From JAJDFU01 sp964595955 (GTDB lineage Bacteria > Bacteroidota > Bacteroidia > Chitinophagales > Saprospiraceae), in the NCBI GenBank assembly GCA_964595955.1, contig CAZQSF010000011.1:1-59652 (forward strand): DNA of 59,652 nucleotides, given 5' to 3'. Below the pieces are notes generated by a model. The model saw nothing but the letters and a program-made list of their open reading frames with translations. It had not been told where the DNA came from and made no database searches. Position 1 is the first letter of the stretch. Each line of letters starts with the position of its first letter. The translations under genes were made by a program, and so were the position numbers. This document shows, piece after piece, positions 23,032-31,727 of this stretch.

Positions 23032-24555
23032 CTAGTACCGGCGCTTGGTGCGCTTGCGCTTGGTCTTGAACTGGTGGCCGGCATCATCGCTGTTGCCTAC
23101 CGGGCCGCCGGTGCGGGTCATGGCGCAGCGGAAGCCCACCGTACGGGAAGAAGCATCTTCATCCATGTAGCGGCGAGTACCCGGAGAGAGCCAGTGCGCG
23201 CGATCAGCCCAGGATCCCCCTTTGATAACGCGGGCCTTGTCGCTGATCAGAGTGCGCACCATGCCACCGTTATCGGGGTTGTATTTGCTGTAATAGGTCA
23301 CTTCCGACTGCTGGTCGCCGTCCAGGTAGTTGAAGGGCTGCCCGGAGCGAATGTTGGTGCGCTCGGCCAGTTCGTCATCCTCCAGGTAGCGATATTGCAG
23401 GCGTCCCAGACTGTCTTTCTCGATCGGACGACCGTCCTCATCCAGCTGCAACTCTTTGAAGCGGTTGCCGCGGAAGGGGTTGAGGTCGTGGTTCTCCGCA
23501 TCGCGCAGCGTAATGCTCGTAAGCGGACGATACAGGTCGGCGACCCACTCGTTGACGTTACCGGCCATGTTGTAAAGGCCGAAATCGTTGGGCATAAAAC
23601 TGCGCACCGGGGCCGGAATATGAGCCGCATCGTTGAGCTTACCGGCCATACCCATGTAGTCACCGCCGCCGCGCTTGAAGTTGGCCATGATCATACCCTG
23701 GTATTTGTTGCGCTTCTGGTAGCGAACGGAGTAGCCGTCCCAGGGATAGTTGCGCCGGTCGGTTATGCGCTCGTCATTGGTGTCCTCCTGTTTGCCAACC
23801 AGGGCCAGGGCCGCGTACTCCCATTCGGCTTCGGTAGGCAGGCGGTAGCTGGGCAGCAAGATGCCGTCCTCGAAGCGCACGGGCCGCTCGCCGCCGGTCT
23901 GAAGGTCCTTCAGGTTCTTCCGCACGTTGCCTTGATATTGCCCGGCCAGGTAGGCTTTCGTATTGAAGTTGTCTTCGTCTTTTTGTTCCGTGTTCGGATT
24001 CAGGATACCGCGCTCCACCAGGATCATTTCATTGACCCGGTCGGTACGCCATTTGGCAAATTCCGTAGCCTGCACCCAGCTCACGCCCACTACGGGGTAA
24101 TCGTCGTAGGCCGGGTGGCGAAAGTAGGTTTGAATAAAGGGCTCGTTAAAAGCCAGTTCCTCGCGCCAGACCATAGTATCGGGCAATGCGTTGATCAGCA
24201 CCTCGGGGTAGGACTCGCCCCACACCCGCTTGATCCAGTAGAGGTATTCGCGGTAGTTGATATTGGAAACTTCCGTTTCATCCATGTAGAAGGAGGAGAC
24301 GGTAACCCGGCGGGGAATGTTGTTCCACTCGTAGGTCACATCTTGCTCGGTAACGCCCATGGTAAAGGTACCTCCTTGTACCAGCACGAGATTCGGGCCG
24401 GTGACCTGGCCTTCGTAATCCCGTTTTTCGAATCCGCCCCATTCGGCATCATTGTATTTCCAGCCGGTGGCTGAGGAACGGTCCTTTTTTCCACAAGAGC
24501 TAAGTAGTGCAAAGGCGACCATGAAGAGGGCGCCGTACTTCAACCAGTTTTCCAT
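23032..24555 (-). CDS. gldJ: Gliding motility / T9SS lipoprotein GldJ
   Basis: 507 residues from ATG 24555. A signal peptide ends in the lipobox ALLSSC, so it is a lipoprotein. Next comes TGWKYNDAEWGGFE, typical of GldJ, and an FGE-sulfatase (SUMF1) domain: VLVQGGTFTMG, DETEVSNINYREYLYW, RLPTEAEWEYAA, YNMAGNVNEWVADLY, KGGSWADRAHWLSPGTRRYM and VGFRCA. In Flavobacterium GldJ is required for gliding and stabilises GldK of the type IX secretion core. The C-terminus is basic (KTKRKRTKRRY). The longer open frame upstream of the Met crosses its promoter. Neighbours murF, porU and porV reproduce the flavobacterial cluster. Confidence 0.92.
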   Translation of the reverse strand: MENWLKYGALFMVAFALLSSCGKKDRSSATGWKYNDAEWGGFEKRDYEGQVTGPNLVLVQGGTFTMGVTEQDVTYEWNNIPRRVTVSSFYMDETEVSNINYREYLYWIKRVWGESYPEVLINALPDTMVWREELAFNEPFIQTYFRHPAYDDYPVVGVSWVQATEFAKWRTDRVNEMILVERGILNPNTEQKDEDNFNTKAYLAGQYQGNVRKNLKDLQTGGERPVRFEDGILLPSYRLPTEAEWEYAALALVGKQEDTNDERITDRRNYPWDGYSVRYQKRNKYQGMIMANFKRGGGDYMGMAGKLNDAAHIPAPVRSFMPNDFGLYNMAGNVNEWVADLYRPLTSITLRDAENHDLNPFRGNRFKELQLDEDGRPIEKDSLGRLQYRYLEDDELAERTNIRSGQPFNYLDGDQQSEVTYYSKYNPDNGGMVRTLISDKARVIKGGSWADRAHWLSPGTRRYMDEDASSRTVGFRCAMTRTGGPVGNSDDAGHQFKTKRKRTKRRY

Positions 24556-24588
24556 CACTGCAAACGTGTTTTTTTGAGAATCGACGGT

Positions 24589-24596
24589 CAAATATA
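24589..24596 (-). promoter_or_regulatory. -7 box of gldJ
   Basis: Minus-strand TATATTTG fits TAnnTTTG, 34 bases upstream of the ATG at 24555. A TTG 17 bases upstream could act as -33, although this spacing is slightly short. Confidence 0.6.
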
Positions 24597-24684
24597 CAGA
24601 AAATGCTATTTCCCAATCGGGCTGCCGGCAAATGCTTTTTGCTCACCTTAACACTTGCCCAAATCCTAAATGGATAATGCCCGC

Positions 24685-25743
24685 TTATTCAAACATGCGG
24701 TAGCAATCGCTGAACCGGCGTGAGCGGCGACGGTTCTTGTAGGCTTCCGTTTGCGAAAAATCAAACGTCAGGGAAAGCTCGTGCGACCCGCCGGTATTTT
24801 GATTGGACAGGCCGGAGATCGTCAGATCATAGCTGTAGCCGATCCGGAAGATCTTGTAGCGAAACCCTACCAGGCCGATGAGTGCATCGCCGTTGCGGCC
24901 GCTGTGTCTGTACCAGAGACCACCGTATACTTTCCCGTATTGCACGTACGCACCTGCGTTCAGCTGCGAGAAATCGGCCTGGCGAATGAACAACACATTC
25001 GGGGATATGAACGCCTCGGGGCTGGACATATTGCTCGAAGGGAGATCAAATTGCCATCCGCCGTGCAGAGTGAACCGCAGGGGCAATCCGGCGAAGAGTC
25101 TGTCGCTCACCGAATAGAAGCTTTCATTGGGGTTGTTGATGTGGTGCACGGCCCCGCCCAGATACCACTTCCGGCCGTTGATGAGCAGGCCGGCCGAAAG
25201 GTCGAACAGGTTGCGGTTGAGCGATTCGGGAGGTTGCTCGGCGGAAAAGGTTTCGTTGCCGTTCTGGTCCACATTGCCGGTGATCTCATCCAGCTGGTCG
25301 CCAAAGCGAAGGCGGTTCCAGTCCAGTTGGCGACCGATCCAGCCGCCGGCCACCCCTACCCGGGCATACAACTGTCGCCCCATGCGTATCTGATAGGTGT
25401 ACATGCCGTGGATCCGGTAATTTTGATACACTCCATTGAGGGCATTATCGCCGGTGACCATGAGGCCGAATCCGCTATTCAGGGATTCCACACCCAACTC
25501 GAATGCCGCCGCGTAGGTGGAATACCCCCCGTCGAAAGCAGCCCATTGGCTTCGGTAGTTGAGCGTGATCCGGGGCGAAAAGGTCACGCCCGCAAAGGCG
25601 GGATTCACCTGCAGGGGAGCGGCATAAAACTGGGAAAACACCGGGTCCTGTGCCCGGGCAAAGAGGCTTCCCAGCAGCCACAGGCCGATGAGCAGCAGGG
25701 GAGTTTTCACATAGGAACGATCGGGGTATAAACTGAAAATCAT
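24685..25743 (-). CDS. PorP/SprF-family type IX secretion outer membrane protein
   Basis: 352 residues. After a signal peptide (LLLIGLWLLGSLFARAQ) the mature protein starts DPVFSQFYAAPLQVNPAFAG, the hallmark of the PorP/SprF family. The rest is a predicted beta-barrel with alternating hydrophobic strands (NPNVLFI, GAYVQYGKVYGGLWYRH, FRYKIFRIGYSYDLTISGL) and NTGGSHELSLTF. PorP/SprF proteins sit in the outer membrane and anchor partner adhesins or T9SS motor parts. Many paralogues exist, so which one this is cannot be said. Met 25743 is used; a GTG 11 codons later could start the signal peptide equally well. It is divergent from porU. Confidence 0.88.
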   Translation of the reverse strand: MIFSLYPDRSYVKTPLLLIGLWLLGSLFARAQDPVFSQFYAAPLQVNPAFAGVTFSPRITLNYRSQWAAFDGGYSTYAAAFELGVESLNSGFGLMVTGDNALNGVYQNYRIHGMYTYQIRMGRQLYARVGVAGGWIGRQLDWNRLRFGDQLDEITGNVDQNGNETFSAEQPPESLNRNLFDLSAGLLINGRKWYLGGAVHHINNPNESFYSVSDRLFAGLPLRFTLHGGWQFDLPSSNMSSPEAFISPNVLFIRQADFSQLNAGAYVQYGKVYGGLWYRHSGRNGDALIGLVGFRYKIFRIGYSYDLTISGLSNQNTGGSHELSLTFDFSQTEAYKNRRRSRRFSDCYRMFE

Positions 25744-25923
25744 GTTGTGTCGTGCGTCCGGTTAATGCCAGGCAATAGGCCCGTGAACATAACGTTTGAA
25801 TTACGGATTTTTGCCCCCGCGGGCAGAACGGTTCATCCGTTGCGCTCCGCCTGAGGAAAAGGCGTTCGATCAGCCAATTGCCCGTTCGACTTGCCCGTTC
25901 TCCTGGTTCATAAAACGAAATCT

Positions 25924-28900
25924 ATGAAGAAAATTGTAAGCCTCCTGTTTCTTCTCGCGTTAATATGTCTTTCCATTGGCAAAGCCCAGGAAATAAACGT
26001 ACAGATCCGATGGGATGACGCGCCGCAGACCATTAACTACCAGGGGAAGGTCTACGAGCGATGGAACTTTGCAGGAGCTGTTTTTGACGAGCGCAGGCCG
26101 GAGATTCCCTATTACACTGTTTCCGTTCCCATAAACCGCCTGGCCGAGATAAGGGTTCAGGTGCTGGAGGCCCAATACGAAGATTTCGATTGGTCGCCCC
26201 GGCAGAATGCCGCTCAGGTACCCGAAACCCTGTCTTTTGAAGCTTTCTCCACCACTCAGCGAGGCCGCCATACCGCGTGGGTATCCTTCATACCCATCGT
26301 CCGGCAGGGCGAACGCTACCAGCGGGTAAGCCGGCTGCGTCTGAGGGTCGACCCCGTTGGCCCGTCGCTGAACGCAGGGGCACGAGGGGGAAGTCCTACG
26401 GAATCCGTCCTCCGGGACGGGGAGTTGTACAAGATCGCCGTCAGCGAAGACGGCGTTTATCGCCTGAGCTATGCCTTTCTGAGGGACGAACTGGGCGTAC
26501 CGGTCGACCAGGTCGACCCTCGCCAGATCAAGCTCTACGGGCAAGGCGGAGGTCCGCTGCCCGAACCTCTGTCTGCCGATGTAGCCGAAGACCTGCTCGA
26601 GACCCCCCTGTTCATCTCCGGAGAAGACGATGGGGTCTTCAATGCCGAGGACTACATCCTTTTCTACGGGCAGGGCCCAAACCAATGGATACTGGATGAA
26701 GAAGACCGGACCTTCAGCCGGCGAACCAACATTTACGACGATCGCAACTATTACGTGCTGAAGATCAGCCCGGGCAACGGCAGTCGCTTGCAGGACCAGC
26801 CCAGCCTGAGCAGCACCGCCTACACCAGCACCGCATTCGACGATTACCTCCAGTTGGAAGAAGACCTCCTCAACCTCATGGAGCGCTCCACAGTTACGAC
26901 GGGCTCCGGCCAGGAATGGGTAGGTGATTTTTTTCGGGTCGATCGCGATTACAATTATGAGCTGTCCGTGCCCAACCTGGTCCCCGGCGCTCCGACGAGC
27001 CTGACCATCCGAATGTTCCTCCAGGCTCCGACCAGCAGCTTTTTTGTCGCGACAGTGGGCGGCCAGGAATTCCAAAGCTTCAATGCCGGGGCCATCTCCG
27101 ACCCCGGCGATGCCGTTCAGTCTCTGGCTTTTCCTACCTTCCTGCGGGCCAACCCCGCCTTGGACAGCGACAACAACACCCTGACCGTGACCTATCCCAA
27201 TCAGTTCGGCGACAGCCGGGCCTGGATGGATTACATTCGCCTGCAGGTGAGGCGGCAGCTGGTCATGACGGGTTCGCAAATGCACTTCCGGGACCTCAAC
27301 ACCCTCGACCACCCCTCGGCCACTTTTATCCTGAGCAACGCCAATTCAAACATAGAGGTCTGGGACATCAGCGACCCCCAGACGCCACGGCGGCAGGCCA
27401 CTGAACAGAACGGCAACAGCCTGGCTTTTGGGCTGAATACCGCCGTGCGGCGCGAATTCATTGCCTTCGACCGGAATCAGGGCTTCCCATTGCCGGAGGC
27501 CGTCGGCCCGCTGGCCAATCAGAACCTGCACGCTATCAACCGGGCGGATATGATCCTGCTTTACCATCCCGATTTTCAGGCAGCTGCCGAGCGGCTGGCC
27601 CAGCACAGAGAAAGCCACAGCAATCTTCGCGTCATACCCGTCCGCATCGATCAGGTGTTCAACGAGTTTTCCAGCGGACGAAAGGATCCGACCGCCATTC
27701 GCAATTTTGCGCGCCTGCTCTACGAGCGGGATCCGGCCTTCCGCTATCTCTGTCTGCTGGGCGACGGCAACTTCGATGCACGAGATATCTACGAGCAGGG
27801 CGGCGATTTTATTCCCACCTACCAGCGCCGGGGCCTCTCCGGGGTAAACGCCTACCCCACTGACGATTACTACACCATACTCGAAGCGGGAAGCAACAAC
27901 GACGTGTTAAACAACCCGATGTCCATCGCCGTAGGCCGCCTCACCGTCAAGTCGGCTTCGGAAGCCGACGTAGTAGTCGACAAGATCGTTCGCTATGATA
28001 CCGACCCGAAGGTGCTGGGGGATTGGCGCACCCGATGTATGTTCGTGGCCGACGACGAAGACGGAAATCGACACGTAAACCCGGCCGATAATGCCGCCGA
28101 GACCCTGGCCGATTCCGTGCCGTATATCAACCTGGACAAGATCTACCTGGATGCCTTCCCCCAGGTGAGCACTCCGGGGGGCAACCGCTTTCCGGCCGCT
28201 ACCGAAGCGCTGAACCAGGCCGTCTTCCGAGGCCAGCTGGCCATCACCTATCTGGGGCACGGCGGCAGCAGCGGTTGGGCACAGGAACGCGTGTTGCGCA
28301 AATCGGACATCCTCGGATGGACCAACCGGAACAAATTACCGCTGTTCATCACGGCTACCTGCTCGTTCACGGGTTTTGACGACCCTTTCGAGGTGACGGC
28401 CGGGGAAGAGATCCTGCTGAATCCTTCCGGTGGCGGCATTGCCCTGTTCAGTACCGTGCGGGACGTATTTCTGAGCAGCAACACCCGCCTTACGGATACC
28501 ACCCTGAACGAACTCTTCAAACTCGACCCTTCGGGCAATTACCAGCCTCTGGGAATTATCCTTCAAAACGCCAAGAACCGGAACATCAACATCACCACCA
28601 ACTCCCGGAAGTTTGCCGTATTCGGCGACCCTTCCCAGCTGCTGGCCTATCCCGAATACGAGGTGCGCACGACCAGCCTGAACGGCACCCCCATTGCTCA
28701 GGCCGAAGGGGATACGATTCGCGCGCTGCAAAAAGTGACCTTTGAAGGAGAGGTGGCAACCGGCTCCGGTCAGCTGCTGTCCGACTTTCAAGGCGAGGTG
28801 GATATTTCGGTTTTGGACAAACCCGTCACCCAGCAAACGCTGGGCCAGGATAGCGGCAGCCCGGTCCGGGAATTTCAGGTACAGAAGAACGCGGTCTTCA

Positions 28901-29766
28901 AGGGGCGGGCCAGCGTGCAAAACGGCCGGTTTTCCATCAGCTTTGTCGTGCCGAAGGACATCAATTTTGAATTCGGCAATGCCCGCATCGTCTACTATGC
29001 CAAGCACCAGAATAACCGCAACGACGCGGCCGGAGCCTATGAAGGTTTTATCCTCGGCGGCAGCGATCCGAATGGCGTGACCGATAACGAGCCGCCATTG
29101 GTCGATGTGTTCGTCAACACGGAGGACTTCGTTTTCGGCGGCATCACCGGACCGGAGCCCGTCCTGCTCGTCAAACTGCAAGACGAGATCGGCATCAACA
29201 TAGCGGGCAATACAATCGGCCACGACCTGGAGGCCGTGCTCAATGAAGACAACCAGAACATCCTGGTGCTGAACGATTTTTACGAAGCCGAATTGGACGA
29301 CTTCACCCGGGGTGAAGTGCGTTACCCGCTGAATCGCCTGCCTGCAGGCCGGCATTCCGTTCGGGTGAAGGCCTGGGACGTTGCCAATAATTCCGGTACG
29401 GGCTACACGGAATTCGTTGTGGCGGAAGATGCCAGCATCGCACTGGAGAAGGTGCTCAACTACCCCAACCCCTTTACCGATCGCACCTGTTTCCAGTTCG
29501 ATCACAACATGCCCGGGCAGGAGATCGACATCCTCATCCACATCTACACCATCAGCGGCAGGCTGGTGAAAACCCTGGAACAACGGCTGCTGACCGACGG
29601 TGCCATCCGGCTGGACAACTGCATTGAATGGGACGGCCGCGATGATTACGGCGACCGGCTGGCCCGTGGGGTTTATCTCTACCGGGTCAATGTGCGCACA
29701 GCCGACACGGGAAGTACTACCCTGACCGGGGAAAGCGACTTCCAAAAACTGGTGATCCTCAAGTAG
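25924..29766 (+). CDS. porU: Type IX secretion sortase PorU (C25 gingipain-like)
   Basis: 1280 residues from ATG 25924, which opens a signal peptide ending in IGKAQ. PorU is the surface protease that removes the T9SS C-terminal signal and attaches the cargo to A-LPS. The C25 peptidase domain is in the middle: His779 in YLGHGGSSGW and Cys813 in ITATCSFTGFDDP form the catalytic pair; upstream is GRKDPTAIRNFARLLYER and LLGDGNFD. A C-terminal FlgD/CTD-like domain follows (NYPNPFTDRTCFQFDHN, WDGRDDYGDRLARGVYLY). Length is normal for PorU. porV follows 148 bases later. Confidence 0.95.
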   Translation: MKKIVSLLFLLALICLSIGKAQEINVQIRWDDAPQTINYQGKVYERWNFAGAVFDERRPEIPYYTVSVPINRLAEIRVQVLEAQYEDFDWSPRQNAAQVPETLSFEAFSTTQRGRHTAWVSFIPIVRQGERYQRVSRLRLRVDPVGPSLNAGARGGSPTESVLRDGELYKIAVSEDGVYRLSYAFLRDELGVPVDQVDPRQIKLYGQGGGPLPEPLSADVAEDLLETPLFISGEDDGVFNAEDYILFYGQGPNQWILDEEDRTFSRRTNIYDDRNYYVLKISPGNGSRLQDQPSLSSTAYTSTAFDDYLQLEEDLLNLMERSTVTTGSGQEWVGDFFRVDRDYNYELSVPNLVPGAPTSLTIRMFLQAPTSSFFVATVGGQEFQSFNAGAISDPGDAVQSLAFPTFLRANPALDSDNNTLTVTYPNQFGDSRAWMDYIRLQVRRQLVMTGSQMHFRDLNTLDHPSATFILSNANSNIEVWDISDPQTPRRQATEQNGNSLAFGLNTAVRREFIAFDRNQGFPLPEAVGPLANQNLHAINRADMILLYHPDFQAAAERLAQHRESHSNLRVIPVRIDQVFNEFSSGRKDPTAIRNFARLLYERDPAFRYLCLLGDGNFDARDIYEQGGDFIPTYQRRGLSGVNAYPTDDYYTILEAGSNNDVLNNPMSIAVGRLTVKSASEADVVVDKIVRYDTDPKVLGDWRTRCMFVADDEDGNRHVNPADNAAETLADSVPYINLDKIYLDAFPQVSTPGGNRFPAATEALNQAVFRGQLAITYLGHGGSSGWAQERVLRKSDILGWTNRNKLPLFITATCSFTGFDDPFEVTAGEEILLNPSGGGIALFSTVRDVFLSSNTRLTDTTLNELFKLDPSGNYQPLGIILQNAKNRNINITTNSRKFAVFGDPSQLLAYPEYEVRTTSLNGTPIAQAEGDTIRALQKVTFEGEVATGSGQLLSDFQGEVDISVLDKPVTQQTLGQDSGSPVREFQVQKNAVFKGRASVQNGRFSISFVVPKDINFEFGNARIVYYAKHQNNRNDAAGAYEGFILGGSDPNGVTDNEPPLVDVFVNTEDFVFGGITGPEPVLLVKLQDEIGINIAGNTIGHDLEAVLNEDNQNILVLNDFYEAELDDFTRGEVRYPLNRLPAGRHSVRVKAWDVANNSGTGYTEFVVAEDASIALEKVLNYPNPFTDRTCFQFDHNMPGQEIDILIHIYTISGRLVKTLEQRLLTDGAIRLDNCIEWDGRDDYGDRLARGVYLYRVNVRTADTGSTTLTGESDFQKLVILK

Positions 29767-29871
29767 CAGGTGTTAAAAAACAGGGCTGTCAAAAATAAGC
29801 GGACAGGAAATTCGTATTAGTAAACGGCGATGTGATCCCTCGGCAATGGCCTGGATTGCGGGATAGAATAC

Positions 29872-29879
29872 TATCTTTG
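29872..29879 (+). promoter_or_regulatory. -7 box of porV
   Basis: TATCTTTG, an exact TAnnTTTG box, lies 35 bases before the porV ATG. The best upstream TTG (29856-29858) is only 13 bases away. It suggests porV can be transcribed apart from porU. Confidence 0.55.
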
Positions 29880-29914
29880 ACCTTCGCAAAATCAACTGAA
29901 TTAGAATTTATCTC

Positions 29915-31153
29915 ATGAAACGACTGCTACCCCATCTCTGGAGCGTCCTTGCCCTGTTTATGGTTAGTTCGGGGGTATGGGCACAGCCCTGTACTACCGA
30001 CAGCGGCGGAAACTTTGTAGATCCTGCCGGACAACCCTGTAATAATGCCGTGACGACGGCTGTGCCGTTCCTCCGCATCACGCCCAACGCCCGGTCTGCC
30101 GGCATGGGCGATGCCGGTATAGCGCTCTCCCCGGATCCCAACGCCATGCATTTCAACGCCTCTTCCCTGGCTTTCGCAGAGGAGAAACTGGGCATTTCCG
30201 CCACCTACACGCCCTGGCTTCGCTCTCTCGGACTGAGTGATGTATACCTGGCTTACCTCAGTGCTTTCTATCGCTTCGACGACCAGCAGGCCCTGGGCTT
30301 CGATCTCCGCTTTTTCTCTCTGGGCAGCATTCAATTTACGGATGAGAACGGCGAGATCCTCATTGACGGGCGCCCCAACGAGTTTTCCCTCTCCCTGGCC
30401 TATGCCCGAAAGCTGAGCGAAAATTTCTCGGCTGCCCTGAGCGGCCGGTTCATCTACTCCAACCTGGCCGCCGGACAGGAAGTGCCCGGCACCGGTGAGA
30501 TCCTGGAACCCGGCATTGCCGGTGCTGCCGACATCACCATGACCTACAATACCCCCATCAAACTCAAAAAGATGGACTCGGAGCTTACCGTGGGGCTCGC
30601 CCTGACCAACATCGGCTCCAAGATCACCTATACGCGGTCTACGGTGCGAGACTTCTTGCCGGCCAACTTCGGGCTGGGCGTAGCTTACACGCTGGAATTT
30701 GACGATTACAACAGCCTGACCTTCACCACCGATATCAACAAACTGATGGCTCCCACACCCTGTATCAACGAAAGCCAGGTGCAGGGCGAGGATACTTGTG
30801 ATGAAGACAACAACGGCATAGCCGACTATCGCGAGCAGTCTTCTATCAGTGGGATCCTGAATTCCTGGGCCGATGCGCCCGGTGGATTTTCCGAGGAACT
30901 GCGCGAGTTCTACTTCGCCTTTGGGGCCGAATACTGGTACAACGACCTCTTTGCCGTTCGGGCCGGCTACTTCCTGGAACACGCCCTGAAGGGCAACCGG
31001 AAGTACTTCACCCTGGGGCTGGGGCTGAAATACAACATCGTGGGTATTGATATCTCCTACCTCATTCCGAGCACCAACCAGCGAAACCCCCTGGACAACA
31101 CCCTGCGGTTTTCGCTCATGTTCCTGTTCGACGACCTGGGAGATAACAACTAG
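29915..31153 (+). CDS. porV: Type IX secretion outer membrane protein PorV (LptO)
   Basis: 412 residues. A signal peptide (LFMVSSGVWA) leads into a FadL-like 14-strand barrel: TPNARSAGMGDAGIALSPDP with NAMHFNASSLAFAEEKLGISATYTPWL, the standard PorV opening. PorV binds cargo C-terminal domains as they leave the SprA translocon and delivers them to PorU. An insert with Cys residues (TPCINESQVQGEDTCDEDNN) lies about residues 285-305. The end (NPLDNTLRFSLMFLF) is a typical last strand. The position after porU supports the call. Confidence 0.95.
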   Translation: MKRLLPHLWSVLALFMVSSGVWAQPCTTDSGGNFVDPAGQPCNNAVTTAVPFLRITPNARSAGMGDAGIALSPDPNAMHFNASSLAFAEEKLGISATYTPWLRSLGLSDVYLAYLSAFYRFDDQQALGFDLRFFSLGSIQFTDENGEILIDGRPNEFSLSLAYARKLSENFSAALSGRFIYSNLAAGQEVPGTGEILEPGIAGAADITMTYNTPIKLKKMDSELTVGLALTNIGSKITYTRSTVRDFLPANFGLGVAYTLEFDDYNSLTFTTDINKLMAPTPCINESQVQGEDTCDEDNNGIADYREQSSISGILNSWADAPGGFSEELREFYFAFGAEYWYNDLFAVRAGYFLEHALKGNRKYFTLGLGLKYNIVGIDISYLIPSTNQRNPLDNTLRFSLMFLFDDLGDNN

Positions 31154-31183
31154 CCCAAACCGATCCGCTCCATATAGACGGGC

Positions 31184-31219
31184 AAAGCCGCCTCTCCTTC
31201 CGGAGAAGCGGCTTTTTTT
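31184..31219 (+). terminator. porV intrinsic terminator
   Basis: AAAGCCGC (31184-31191) pairs with GCGGCTTT (31208-31215), continued by TCTCC/GGAGA around a TTCC loop, then seven T residues (31213-31219). A textbook terminator for the porV transcript. It also lies just beyond the rnpB 3' end on the other strand. Confidence 0.9.
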
Positions 31220-31223
31220 CGTT

Positions 31224-31650
31224 GAGTTTGTGCGGCCTGTAAGCCGGATTCTGTTCCCGGTTTTCCTTTCGGATAGCCGGGCTCCTATCATTTATCTAGC
31301 CCTGCCGTCACCGGCAGGGTCCATCTGCCTACCCCTCCTGCCGGCCGTTCGGCCATCCGGCGAGCCACCGGACCTCTCCGCGAGAAGAGCACAGGATGTA
31401 TGTGGCATTTCAACCCACGAGGTTTACCCCCTCGCCTTGTTGCCAGGGCAAGGCGTGCGCTCTTACCGCACGTTTTCACCTTTGCCTGCACCCCCGGGGG
31501 GATGCATCGGCCGTATCGTTTCTGTGGCACTTTCTGTCTGCCCGGTTTCGCAAGAAACACGGCAGCCCATCCGTTAGATGGCGTGGCGCTCTACGTTGTC
31601 CGGACTTTCCTCCCTGCCGTAGCAAGGCGATAGGACGTCCGCACAAACTC
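31224..31650 (-). ncRNA. rnpB: RNase P RNA, bacterial class A
   Basis: On the minus strand the sequence starts GAGTTTGTGCGGACGTCC and ends CCGCACAAACTC, whose ends pair as helix P1. Conserved region I is present as GGGAGGAAAGTCCGGAC near the 5' end, and the closing region as ACAGAATCCGGCTTACAGG near the 3' end; GGTAAACCTCGTGGG lies in the middle. The 427-nucleotide length fits class A. This is the catalytic subunit that matures tRNA 5' ends. All open frames in this stretch are artefacts. It diverges from crtD and converges with porV. Confidence 0.96.
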
Positions 31651-31727
31651 ATGTAAAAAACCCGTGAAGCCGGATAATGGTTCCACCGCCTGACAAACCA
31701 AAACCAGCCCGGGTTGTTAACAAGCCT

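Noticed and set aside
31047..31656. Several plus- and minus-strand open frames near 31.0-31.7 kb
   Set aside because: They lie in the RNase P RNA gene, whose conserved regions and closing helix are clear.
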